Below, piece by piece: positions 1 through 46,200 of a DNA stretch of 64,000 bases. The translations under genes were made by a program, and so were the position numbers. Below the pieces are notes generated by a model that was given only the letters and a program-made list of their open reading frames with translations, was not told the DNA's origin and made no database searches. Position 1 is the first letter of the stretch, and every line of letters starts with the position of its first letter. The stretch covers positions 3,720,669-3,784,668 of the forward strand of contig NC_040020.1 of assembly GCF_000972845.2 (NCBI RefSeq), given 5' to 3'. This stretch comes from Larimichthys crocea. Its lineage: Eukaryota; Chordata; Actinopteri; Sciaenidae.

Positions 1-452
1 CAACCCATGATCTCTATATTGAAGCAATATTGCATCTCCCTCATCTCTATGACAGCCGGCTTGTCATTCAACCTTACTGTGTGGCTGTTTGGATTGATTT
101 CTAACTTCTTTTCTAGTTGGCATCACTTCAAATAACATTTATAACTAAGGCAGAACCAATGAAAGAAAACCCCTCCCCAAACCAATTCCCCCTTCATGGG
201 AATCAATTAGAAAAGGAGGTATTTCACACATTCACTATCCACGTTGTTGAAGCATAAAACACAAGATTGATGAAGTGAAAGAACGATTCAAGTTGAAGCA
301 GGTTTGTAAATTATATGATTCAACAGAACTGATCTGTCATTTTGTTTGTTTTGTTGGACACAATCCAAGCGTATGTGCATCATAAAATTCTATTACTATG
401 AAGTTACTGTTAAAACAGGTGAGGGCCTGACACATACAAGTGGTAAGGATAC
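1..452. other. Partial TBCK intron at left edge
   Basis: AT-rich intronic sequence after the donor of exon 23. I see no exon, RNA gene or recognisable repeat in it. Confidence 0.7.
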
Positions 453-33982
<33,530 letters not shown>

Positions 33983-34752
33983 CCTGCCTCTGGTCAGAAG
34001 CACTACAATATCAGGAATATATATGTTATGGACATTTCTAAAGAAAAACCCCTTGAATAAGGATTTACTGGAGCGTTTAACAGTGCAACACACAAAAGGG
34101 GTTACAGAGAAAAGGCTCCTTGAGGAGCTCTAACAGTTGGTTCTTACACATTTTTAAAAAAATGGGCTGTCTCGGACACCTCCCCACTGAAACAGATAAT
34201 ATCATAACATCCTTTTTTTGGTTTTCTGCTTATGATTCATATCCAAATAGTACTCCCCTTTAGCCTGTCTCTCCAAAACATTGTACTATTGATTTATAAT
34301 TATCTCTCCCTGCCAGCCTCAGTACATCACAGGACAAATTAGGGAAGTGCACGGGACATGCAAAAGACAGGATACACACACACTATATGAATTAAAACAC
34401 CTGAACCACAGTATCCTAATCCTAATTTTCATGACAATATATATATTAATATGTTTTAATATGAGTGAATGGAACAATCTGATGGGTAAAAACATGAAGT
34501 AAACTGCGGGAAAGAGTACCATTAGAGGAAGTAACAGATTTACACTATATTAATTATGCAATACATGCAATATATTTACACCATATGGTTGTAGCTACAT
34601 TAACTTGGGAAACAATGTGACACAGTGATGCTGCAGGTAAACCCACTCTGTGTTTGTTGTTGCTATGATAAATAACTGGCTTATTTTAAGGATCGGGTGA
34701 GGAAACCAATGACGTGGTGTGTGCATTGCATCCGAATAATGTGTCTACTCAC

Positions 34753-35262
34753 GTTTAAAAGGAAGGCTGCTGAATGAAAGTTGAAGATATTGTTTTGTTT
34801 TGTTTTTTTAAATGAATTTCTTTTCCTGCCTCTGCGGAACAGCTGAGTGAACGTGACCCACCACGTTGTTTGTGTGCGACGAAAGCAGTTGCACAGGAAA
34901 CAATTTTTACTTTCAATTCAAACTTATTATTTTAAAATCCTCATCAAAGTTGTGCTTGGATGCATTTTTTTTTGTTTCGTTTTTAGGAGTTTGTTTCTCT
35001 TTATAGTCATTACACACAGGCACTATCCGTCGCTAGCCATCCGTGTCAGATCTATAGAACATGTGGATGGTGAAATCTGCAGCGCTGCGTCACATCCGCA
35101 TGGTGCGGAGATCTAGTCACCGGGGGGTCCTGAAGCCGCTTCTCCGCGGCTAACTGTTAGCTGCCTGTCGGGCTGTAGCTGATGTAACTCTGAAGGACTT
35201 AGCACCTGTCAGGCCCCCTCAGCGCTCTCTGAAACGTGTCGGGGCTGCTGCTCAGAGTCTAT
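34753..35262. promoter_or_regulatory. Probable shared TBCK/AIMP1 promoter region with 5' non-coding exons
   Basis: This is the GC- and CpG-richest part of the interval between the two head-to-head genes, most clearly at 35040-35260. A good plus-strand donor (exon end 35262, then GTAAGT) fits the end of AIMP1 non-coding exon 1. On the minus strand a good donor (exon boundary 34753, then GTGAGT) could end TBCK non-coding exon 1. Both coding first exons are preceded by acceptors, so such exons must exist. Transcription start sites are not visible directly. Confidence 0.5.
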
Positions 35263-35430
35263 GTAAGTTTCCAAAGTCGTTTTATTTAACTCCTTTAACT
35301 AACTAATCGATATAATCTAACCGACCGTCGAGCTAATAGGTTAGCAGTGCCGAGCTGCACGAACCGGCTAATACAGCTCTCTGATTCACGATATATCACG
35401 ATATAGCGTTATATCGTTACTCGATATTTG

Positions 35431-37320
35431 TGTTTACTGTCCCGATATGAAGCATTTGTTTGATTACTATGAGCTACGAATGATTCCTTTCGTTGTCTAG
35501 CTTCAGTGTGAGCTGCAGCCAACAATCAGTTTCATTATTGATTCATTCGCCGAGCATGTCACAATAGTTGTTGGTGAATATGTATTTTGTGTTGCTGGCA
35601 TCCCCCCAAACAAATAGTTTGTGGTATAATGTGGCAAATCACTGTCACATCCTCACATTTAAGGGGCAAGTCGTGACACACAAATAGATCAAACTAGAGT
35701 TGTCACGATAATAACCACGATACTATACCAGACAAAGTATCACGGTTCCAGGTATTATCGCGATACTGCAGGCTTTTTTTAAAAATTATTATTATTTTTA
35801 TGAACTGCAATCAAATCAAATCAAATCAAAATGTATTTCTATAGCCCAAAGTCACTAAGTACATTTGCCTCTGAGGGCTTTACAATCTGTACAGGGAGTG
35901 ACACCCTCTGTCCTTAGACCCTCGGTTCGAGTGAGGAAAAACTTGCCCACAAAAAACCCTTTAACAGGGAAAAAAGGTGGAAGAAACCTCAGGAAGAGCC
36001 ACAGAGGAGGGATCCCTCTCCCAGGACGGATAGACGTGCAATAGATGTCACGTGTACAGAACAAATCAACACAAACATGTTGTACAATTACAATGAATGA
36101 TAAATATGAAACATTTGTTTGATTACCGTGAGCTACAAATGATTCCTTTCGTTGTCTAGCTTCAGTGTGAGCTGCAGCCAACAATCAGTTTCATTATTGA
36201 TTAGTTAATTATTGATTCATTCGCCGAGCATGTCACAATAGTTATTGGTGAATATGTATTTTGTGTTGCCGGCATCCCCCCAAACAAATCATTTGTGGTA
36301 TAATGTGGCGAATCACGGTCAAGTTCTCACATTTAAGGGGCAAGTCATGATACATAAATAGATTAAACTTGAGTTGTCACGATAATAACCACGATACTAT
36401 ACCAGACAAAGTATCGCGGTTCCGGGTATTATCGCGATAGTGCAGCCTTTTTTAAAAATTATTATTATTTTTACGAACTGCAATCAAATCAAATCAAATC
36501 AAATCAGATTTTATTTGTATAGCCCAAAGTCACAAAGTACATTTTGCCTCGGAGGGCTTTACAATCTGTACAGGGAGTGACACCCTCTGTCCTTAGACCC
36601 TTGGTTCGAGTGAGGAAAAACTTTTAACAGGGAAAAAAGGTGGAAGAAACCTCAGGAAGAGCCACAGAGGAGGGATCCCTCTCCCAGGACGGACAGACGT
36701 GCAATAGATGTCACGTGTACAGAACAAATCAACACAAACATACTGTACAATTACAATGACTGATAAATATGATTACAGTAGCAGTGGAACCTGTGATAGA
36801 GATAAAGAGACACAAATGCACAGCGGCAGCAAATCATCAACTAACTTTAAACTGTAATGGAGATATGGTAGCAGTAATGACAGTAGTAATATGTGTAGTG
36901 GACGTCATGCAGGACCACAGCATCATCCATGATCCACGAGAACCTGCTGGATGAGAGAGCACAGAAACTCCAGGGAAGAAGTTTAGTCAGTAACATGCAT
37001 TAATGAGACGTATGTTTACAGAGAGAGAGAGAGAGATGTTTACTGTCCCAATATGAAGCATTTGTTTGATTACTGTGAGCTACAGGTGATTCCTCGATTT
37101 GTTTTTATTGTCTAGCTTCAGTGTGAGCTGCAGCCAACAATCAGTTTCCTTATTGATTAGTTAATTATTGATTCATTTGCCGAGCATGTCACAATAGTTA
37201 TTGATGAATATGTATTTTGTGTTGCCGGCATCCCGCCAAACAAATAATTTGTGGTATAATGTGGCAAATCAGTTAACATCCTCACATTTGAGGGGCAAGT
37301 CATGATACATAAATACACCA
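35431..37320. repeat. Compound A-B-A-B-A repeat array in AIMP1 intron 1
   Basis: Segment A starts at about 35431, 36104 and 37038. The phrase TTTGTTTGAT recurs at 35455, 36114 and 37061. Segment B starts at about 35810 (ending about 36105) and 36484 (ending about 37036). B begins with AATCA repeats and contains GAGGAGGGATCCCTCTCCCA, a phrase of a repeat family very common in percomorph fish. A contains palindromic TATCGCGATA-like words. Confidence 0.85.
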
Positions 37321-37391
37321 AACAGTACTGTAATCTACCTGTTTGGGATGTGTATATGTGGTACCATATACACCTGTATGGTACCTTAACG

Positions 37392-37708
37392 CAGTAGTTT
37401 TCAAACTGGGGTTCTGCTCTGGGTTCTGGGGTGTCCCCAGCTAAAAGAGGAAATGTATAACAATAAATAAATAACAGGAGGAATATTTTAAATTTTTATA
37501 AAACATTTTTGGAACTTGGAACAACAGGGAAAGAAATACAGTTGGTCATTTGGATTGAGACAGTTTGATCATTGATTGACTTTTTTTTCTCTTAAAACCT
37601 TAAAATAAAAATCACTTTAGAGATTCCCTGAAGAAAAATCCTCTGTCTGTAGTCTAATTCATCTACTGGGGGGGGATACTTGGCATTAAAAAGTCTGGGA
37701 ACCCATGC
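37392..37708. repeat. Possible hAT-like MITE remnant
   Basis: The left end CAGTAGTTTTCAAACTGGGG and the right end AAAGTCTGGGAACCCATGCC are imperfect inverted repeats resembling hAT terminal ends. No target-site duplication is evident. Confidence 0.4.
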
Positions 37709-40104
37709 CTAATTACTAATTTTTCAACTAATCTTTCAATTTTTTAAAATTAACATAATTAATTTGCTGCCTGTGATCCAATCTAATCATGTCAGCACAA
37801 TGTCCCTTCATCTACATGAGACGAGCATTTGACATTACGACATTTTAGCTTCTAAACATTTAATAATTGATTGAACAGATGATGAAAACAAATGATCGAT
37901 GCAGCCCTGATCATGAGAGAGTCTCGCTATTTTACAGCTTTGTCATGCTCCCAGCTGTTTTCCATGCAGACACAGAGAGTAATTGGTGTTTTGAGGTTTA
38001 TATTGTTGTTGCTTCTGAACCTCATTTATTCATGACAATGTATCACATGTAAACTAATTTCATGAATTATCACATTAGTGCCGTTTAGTAAAAGTTGCCT
38101 GCATGTTAGATTTCTAATCAAATTTTCCACCCCATTGTTTAACACTCATTTGTTGTTGTGTTTTTTTTGTTATTGTCGTTTTTATCTCTCTGTTACATGT
38201 ATATTTCTTTTGCATGTGCAGTCTAAAAGGCTACATGGCTACATGTCTCCTCCTCCTTTTTAACCTAAAGTGTGTAGGTCCCTTTAATGCCTTCGGGTGG
38301 TGCTGACATACTGCACTCCCTTTTTAATTATAATGGGCTGGTTGGCAGTCAGGTGGGGATCTAGCCTCCTACAGTGTATTTTACTGTGGGAATGAAGCAT
38401 GAAAAGAGGAAGCACTTGTATCCTGGTGGGTCTGCTCACACACCACCACCAGAGCACTGGTGGTTAAATGCAACAGATTTAAAGATTTGATTCAAACCAC
38501 CTGCGTAGCCTGGCAGTCTTATCTTTGATATTTTAATTTGAAATTTAATGTAGATATAAAATGTTTGTGAGGACTATTGATAACTATGACTGAGCAACCC
38601 AGGCATGTCTATTTTTAGGAGATTGATAACACTGGGTGTTGTCAGATGCCTCCTCCAGCTGTCCCCAGCATGGCACAGTTCGCAGAATATTAGGAGATGA
38701 ATCGCAGATATTTTGATTTCCATACAGTGAAGACTGTTAAATTAGACATCCTAGTGGCCGGTGAAAGTCCACCTCACATTAACATTGTTAACACATTTCC
38801 CTCTGAAATTGAAAGCTGAAATGACCCCTTCATGTCATTATGCTGCGGACCATACCTCGGCCCCAGGAACCATTTTAAGAGGTTATCCAAATGAGATCAG
38901 CCTTTTTGTGGCTCTTGCTATTACTCCACCACTGGTCCTGTTTAAATCAATTCAGTTTCTCTAAAAACAATGCTTTGATCCTTGATTTTATCAACTCCAG
39001 CTCTTTTGTGTTTCTAATTTCCTCATCCCCCAACATTTTGTTTTCATCTCGGGCCAGCTGTTGTTTTCCAGCGCCTCCCTGTAATATGTGTAAGAAGTTT
39101 TCTTCCCCATGCCTCAGCCTTGTAAAAATCCTTCTTTTCCTCTTTCTTCAAAAAGTAATTTGCCAAGCTCAACATGATAAAGAAACAATACCCCAAACCC
39201 AAACTGGTGTCCGGTTGTATTTTGGTTGAGCTCCCTAAGAGTGGCTGATCCTTTTGTTCTCCCAAAAGGAATGTACATAATGTTGTAGTATGGTTTAAAA
39301 CTATCTACATGTCACTTCTTACCACTTGTTACTATGAAAGACAGATACGAATTCATCCAAGAATTTGGCTTGCCAAAGCCTGCTTGGAAGTTGTCAAGGC
39401 CATTTATGGTTTTTACTCTGAAATGTTTCAAGATTTACTGATTTATTGTTCCATTTTTATGAAAATCAACACACGTTCTTCTGATTATCTCTCAACATGC
39501 TTTATGGACGGTGGTCAGATTTTTGTCACTTTGGGCAACCAGACAAAATACATCTGCCTTGAAAATTCATTACATACTGGGGCGCGCATGATGGAAAACC
39601 TGTCAGGTTACGATTGTCCTGTCATCACATACTGATGTGCTTACACTGCAGCTACACTATGTGATGATATGTACAATGCAGTCGCACAGAGCAGCTCTGC
39701 AACACATTCCCACCTTTTTGTGGAAATGTAAAGTTTTTTTATGCGAGCCAGAGAGGAGTTGACTTAACTGTGCGGTCATTTTGGAGGCTGCAGTTTGTGG
39801 TGACTTTATACTGGAATGCAAACCTTGTAACTCCAAACATCTATCTTTGTAGATGTCCAGCATTGTACTTTAGAATACCATCTCTTTTTATATTGTCAGT
39901 GTCAATTGAGTAAACTTGAAATAACATGGAATAGGGTTACTTTATAAGTAACTGTGCACGCAACTTGGATCCATGAGCCTTTGTCTGCATTTAAAGGGAG
40001 ATATTGCAGAACTTGAAGTCCAGCCCAGTGCAGATTTTAATTTATGATGTTGGAATATAATCAGTCTTGTATATTGATTGCTGTATGTCATTTTTGTCTG
40101 TCAG

Positions 40105-40235
40105 GTTTTTAGTTCGCTCCGTGTTCAAGATGTCAAATCACAATCCTTTGTTGAGGCTGGAGCAGCGGGCGGCCGAAGCTGACCAGATAATCGAGTACCT
40201 GAAGCAACAAGTCCAGCTGCTAAAGGAGAAAGCCA
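40105..40235 (+). CDS. aimp1: AIMP1 first coding exon (start 40130, residues 1-36)
   Basis: Encodes [20 protein letters not shown] and [15 protein letters not shown], the first heptads of the coiled coil. The ATG at 40130 is chosen because it aligns with the mammalian start (MANNDAVLKRLEQKGAEADQ). Upstream bases 40105-40129 are 5'UTR after acceptor TCTGTCAG; a second possible AG lies at 40111-40112. Donor GTAAGA, phase 1. Confidence 0.95.
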
Positions 40236-43200
40236 GTAAGATACACACCCAGACATTAAAACAATTACACACAACCTCACAAAAAGTACACTTGGGTTTT
40301 ATAGGTTAGGTTTGTACACTTTTATGAATTCCAAATTCGTTTGATAGACTATATCTCAAATCAAATGGTTCTTATTCTATGTTCAGGTATAATATATGGC
40401 ATGACTTTTCCCTGGAAAGCTGCATACATACGTGATTCACAGTCCCGCAATGTAAAGAGTTAAATCCTTGCAGCACTGATAGGAAACCTCAGCCCTCCGT
40501 TGTGGGGAAGTGTATGTTTCCCACGGTATCTTTCAAGTTTGACCAGATGTGTCAAATATTGTGACTGACTTGAGAATGAATACACTATAAATGCTCTATA
40601 AAAGTTTTTTTATTTTTTCTCAGTTATTGTTAAGAATCTTAATAGAGATCTCTGGGTAGAGTTCTGTCTCACATTAGTGCTGTAAAATGTAACGAGTGAT
40701 TGCGTGAATAATAGAGCTCCACTCTGAATGATCTCCATTAATGTGTAGGATAATATACTCCACATGCGTCACCTGCACAATACAAAAAGAAATCTGAATT
40801 ATTCCAAAATGTGTTTTACTCTAATTTAAGACAGCTTGAACTAGATTAGTGGACAGTTTCATGGCTAGATTTTAAATAATCGCCGTATATTAGACGATAG
40901 TATATTTGCAGTAGTTCAGAAGCATTTCTTAAAATCTCCTTTGGGATAGTGAAATTTCATTCCAGTGTTGAAACATAACAAGAATTTGCTTTGCTGCAGT
41001 CGTCCAGGCCAGTGTCAGAGAAGAGAAGAAACTGATGGTGGAGAACGCCAAGTTGAAGAATGACATCGAGGAACTAAAAAAACAGCTGCTGGAAAAAGAG
41101 AAGAAGAGGGGAGGTATGTTGAGTTTGGTTCCCAGCAAAGACTTCCACATCGCAGATCAGATGTTTGTTTGTCTTTTCCAAAAGACCTTGATGTTGTTAT
41201 CCTTTAGATTTACTTATAGGAGCGGTTGTGTTTGCCTGACTTTTGAACATTTGATGTCAGTTGTTGCTCATTAGAGCATTGTTTGGTTTCTACTATCAAT
41301 GATAACATCTTGTGCATTCTCGCCTCAGCCCATTATAACCAGATTTTTTTGTCTTTTGGGGTTTTTTTTTAATATAAGCAACCATAGTGCTTCAAGAATT
41401 CCCATTAGAGTGATGGGGACAACATGTCTTTCAGCTATTGTGCGTCTCATATACGTCGACAATAAAGAGCAAACTGCTCAGATCATTAACACACATTTAA
41501 TGTTTTCCAGAAAGAAGCTGCAGGAATAAAGGGGGACTGGAAGAAATAAGCAATTTAACCTTATTCAAAATAACTCAATGTGTTAGTGTTGGAACGTTGA
41601 AGGAATGCGTTCCAACACACCCGAGACTATGTTTTTCCACACATTGTATCTAATTGTGGTGTTTATTTTTGGGGTTTCTTTTCAATGGCTTTAAGGTGGC
41701 ATGAAATGGCTTAATCAAAACACAGATAAATATGAAGCTTTTTGAACGGAGTTTCAATCGTCTTTGCTGATTTGTTGTCGAGTTGAGAAAAACAAACTAT
41801 CAGACACGACTTTAATACTGCCACAAGAAAAAGTCTACTTCAATGCCATTTAAAGTAGAATCGTATTGTGTAAACTCACTTAGCGCTGCATTTATTTGTT
41901 AGGTCCATTCATCAAGATATCATGGCAAACATGATTGCAAATAGTTGGTATTTGGTATTATGTTTCTGTCCCCATCGTTCAATATTCACTCTTCTTTAAG
42001 CTCTATTTCAGTCTGTACCGACCTCTGATTAAAATATCTTAGCTGCTAAATGCACTGTATTCAACAGGTGATAACTCTGTGTGGGTTTGTGGGACACCAA
42101 ATCCACAAAAGGATTTAAGGATTTCATTTCTATACAAATTAGTAAGCATCTAAAAACTATTAGGAATTTATTTCAATCAAGATTCAAAATATTGTCGTAA
42201 ACTTTCCTGAAATTGGGTTTGAACTGGGTTTGGTTGTGAACCATTCAAAATAAAATGAGTCTCTAGAAGAACACACTTACATTCAAATGCAAGAGAAACA
42301 AAATAAAACTCACCAAATCTTGGTTTGTGTTTCTACTATTTAAACCATAATAACCGTATATATATATATATACGGTTATTATGGTGGATGACTAATGAGA
42401 CGTTCAACGTTGACATCATATTTGCATTTTTACTATTTCAAGCCACATTTCCAGCGGCTTTAATATAACAATATTAATTCATGCAGATTTCATTTCAAAT
42501 TCTAATCGAGACCCCGATGTTTCCAGAGAGGCATGCATAACGTGTGCATAAACCGTCTCCAAAAATGTAATTTGAAATATAGGTGCGACTAGAAAACCTC
42601 ATGCAGAATGTGATAGTGTCATATCGTGTGTAGAAAGCTGGTTCTCATTGTCGAAAACCTTAAAAGTAAACTTAAGGGGACGTAGATGAGAGTTTAAGAG
42701 GTTATTGCCCGTAATTCCAAGGTAAACCGGAAAGGTCCTGAGCTCAGGTCCTAACATAACATAGAATTAAGGTAATTAAAAGCATTATGGCGACAGTGGT
42801 GTGCCTGCAGACCGATGTTTGTCAGACACAGGCACTTTTGTAGGAATTCAAACATCAGGCGCCTTAAATGAGGGGTTATTTTTTTTCTGGAGAGTTTTTG
42901 TAGGACATTGTTCCCTGCTTTATGGCTCAATTTCCATGTTTCCATTCACTTGGACACTGTGTCATTTTCCCATCAAAACTGTTTGCATCAGGAGAGCCGT
43001 CCTCCCACTGGGTGTGTAAATAAAGCTCGCTCTGTATCATTTGACTGTGTTATGTTGATGCAACCTGCTCTGTGTGTGAAAAGGGGACCACTGTTGTGAG
43101 AAGTAGTGTGGCTCTGTGTATGTGTAATGTAAATTTGCTCTTTCACAGCAGTTCAGCCACACTCTTCTCATACTCCCACAACATTCGGGAAAACAGTGTG

Positions 43201-46200
43201 CAGATATTACCTTTCAGATAGTAACTCTGATCCACTCTATGATCATTTATTTCTCTCGTTCTGTGTCCCTCCTTTAGTGCGCGATGTAGCCATGCCATCA
43301 TGTGACGCCAGTGCTGAGTGCGTTTCGAAACCCACACCTACCAAACCCTCTGCTCCGGCACCATCTGACGCCCCTGCTGCTGCTGTCCAGAGCCCCCCTC
43401 CTAAAGAAGAGAACAAAAAGAAGAAGCCAGAGAAGAAAGGTAACAGCTGAAGATAGAAAAGTATGGCGTGTTACAGGATTTTATTAGGAATTCTTTGAAG
43501 TTTTCACATCCCATAAAACAGTTTGAAGTTGAAATTAAGCCTGTTTAGAGGTGTCATATAGCAATATGTGTGTCATTTCATTTCACCACTCACTTTGATC
43601 TTCATCAACATTATTTTATCATTACATTATTGCTTTAGATCCCATTTTCCAATAACAGTTGGATAGATGCATCATTCTGTATTTCAAAAGTCACTTGACC
43701 TGCTCCAAACATGTTTTTTCCATTTGAATTTTTAATATCAGGTGATAATGGATGTCAGGCAGCAGTATTGGCCCCTTAATGGATCCAAGATATCTGGGCC
43801 TCAGTTTGAAGTTAGTTTTTTTTTTGTGGACTTGTGTGTGATTTATAAGCTACATTTGGGACAAGGGATCCTTTTTCTAATGTCACCAGTAATTTAAATC
43901 CAATTTGAGAATGATTTAATGTTTTTTAGCTGTTTTTTAGATTTTAGGAACCCGTTACAAATCTCCTATATTAAATATAATGGCGTTAAACAGTTTAGAA
44001 TACAAAACAGGAAAATCCCTGCCACAGAACTTGAATTAATTTGCAGTAAATCACTCATATTCTAGTTTTTTATAGCAATAGGCTATCTGGGCGAATCAAA
44101 AGAACTGTCAGGCGTTGACGAGGAATGATTATTAGTGGCCGTGTTGGGGTTATAACTTAGAACAAGGGAGACATCCAGATGTTAGGGAGCTCTTAATGAT
44201 ACATGCTTCTTCGTCTTGATGAGCTGTTGTGCATGTTAAATTCTTTGTTACTTCAAGCTTTAATGTAGCTGCATTCTCACCTCATCCAAACAGTCATCAC
44301 TTGTTAGCTCTCAGACCCATGTGTAACCTTAGCGTAGCCCTGGTAATGTTCCGTCGCTGTGCTGTCATCACTGCAGAGCATTGATTACGCGGGGGAGAAA
44401 TGTTGAATATCAAAGGCAGCGGTTGGAATTCATATTTTTCAGAGCTGGTGTGGCCTCAGAGGGATGATTAAAGACTGTGTGATCATTTGATCAGTGCAAT
44501 CCGCTGAAATGAATGTGTGTAGGAAAACCAGGCGAGTGAAAGGTACTTTGTCTCTCGGGAGGAAGCATCTGCTATTCTGCTTCGTTACTGAATCATGTAG
44601 AACTCACCTTCAGCCAAGTATTGGTATTGTCATTTCATCAAAGTATCTACCCCACATTTCTGGGAAGAGGTAAAAGAAGTAATTTTTTCCCCTTAATTTT
44701 TCATTTGCTTATGGATCACTTGGAACGCATGCCCCCGCATGCAACCCCCGAGGCCTGTCATTGGTGGCCTTTGTTTTCATTTATGGGAGGAAATTAAATC
44801 AGATTCCAGACAGATGCCCAGTATTGTTTCAACTATGATTTGTTTTTTATAATTTCCTTTGGCAAGATACCAGCTGGATGAAATATTCCCGGTTCTTTTA
44901 GGCAAACATTTTCTATAATATCATGCACATTTGGTATAATAGTATGAACACTCTTAAAGATGTCAAAAATGCCTTTCTTGAGCAAATACATACATTCACA
45001 CATGATCGATAGCTACTGTCTGACGCAAACTATCATTGAAGTAGCACAAATTAAGAAGAACAGTATTTGTCTTGAATGCCAGGATCGGAGAAAGTGGAGA
45101 AGAAGCAGGCAGCCCCCAGCCAAGAAGATGTCAAGGTGGATGTGTCTCGTCTGGACCTGCGTATCGGACGTATAATCACAGCTGAGAAGCACCCAGATGC
45201 CGACAGTCTTTATGTGGAGCAGGTCGATGTGGGAGAGGCCTCACCAAGGACAGTGGTCAGCGGGCTGGTCAAGCACATACCTCTGGACCAGGTACAGTAC
45301 AACTTATATACACTTCAGTTGCTAGTTTATTAGCAAAAAAACAGTCTAATACAAATATAAATCCTACCTTCATAAAGTTTCAGTCGGCTTATACTGAGAG
45401 CTATGTGCTCAAGTGGTAATGGTGTAATTAACAGAGGTTGGGTCAGGGAGCTTGCCACCTCACAATCGTCCCACAGACTATATGTATGGATTTACACACA
45501 TTTACTGATTTAGGCTTGTGATTATTAGGTGGAAAATAAAAACGGTCACTGAATGTCTCATCGGCCTACTAATTACAGGCCTGCAAATGTCAGAACCAAC
45601 ACCAGTCAACTTTAATCTAAGTGAAAGTGAATTTTACAGCCGTCGTTAGACCAGAGAGCCTTTGTGCATTACACTTCTGCATTCTACTGTATGTGTACAA
45701 TGTATATATATTTAAACCATATGCTTGCTAAAGAAATATTTAACAAACACTGTCCAAAAAGAAGCTATTATATAAAGACAGAATACTTGGATATGACAAC
45801 AGTTTTTCCATGCTCACAGACATATTAGACTTTAGCTTAGGACAGAATTATGTGGCACGGCCTTCGGTGCTGTCTGACTGCAGCTGGAACGGACAAACTA
45901 CCGCTGCTCTCTGTGTCTGTATCAGCCCATTACTCACAAAGGCTGTAAATCTGAAATCAGTTTTTTTTACTTTACCTTCTTGTTAACCGTCTTATTTATA
46001 TGAGCCATTATCTGTTTCTGTTAAGTAGCAGGGATGACATGTCTGAGGAAATGCATTATGGGTTTTATGGCAATACTCTGCAGCGTCTGTTAGGATAAAT
46101 AATGGGCGCCGTTCAGATATATGAGCTTGAGACAGGCTAATCATAAATTAACTGTATTGCACATAAAATATTGCTCGAGTCAAACCGTTTTGTTTTGTAA

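Noticed and set aside
36769..36954. 61-residue plus-strand ORF in AIMP1 intron 1
   Set aside because: Lies entirely inside interspersed repeat B2.
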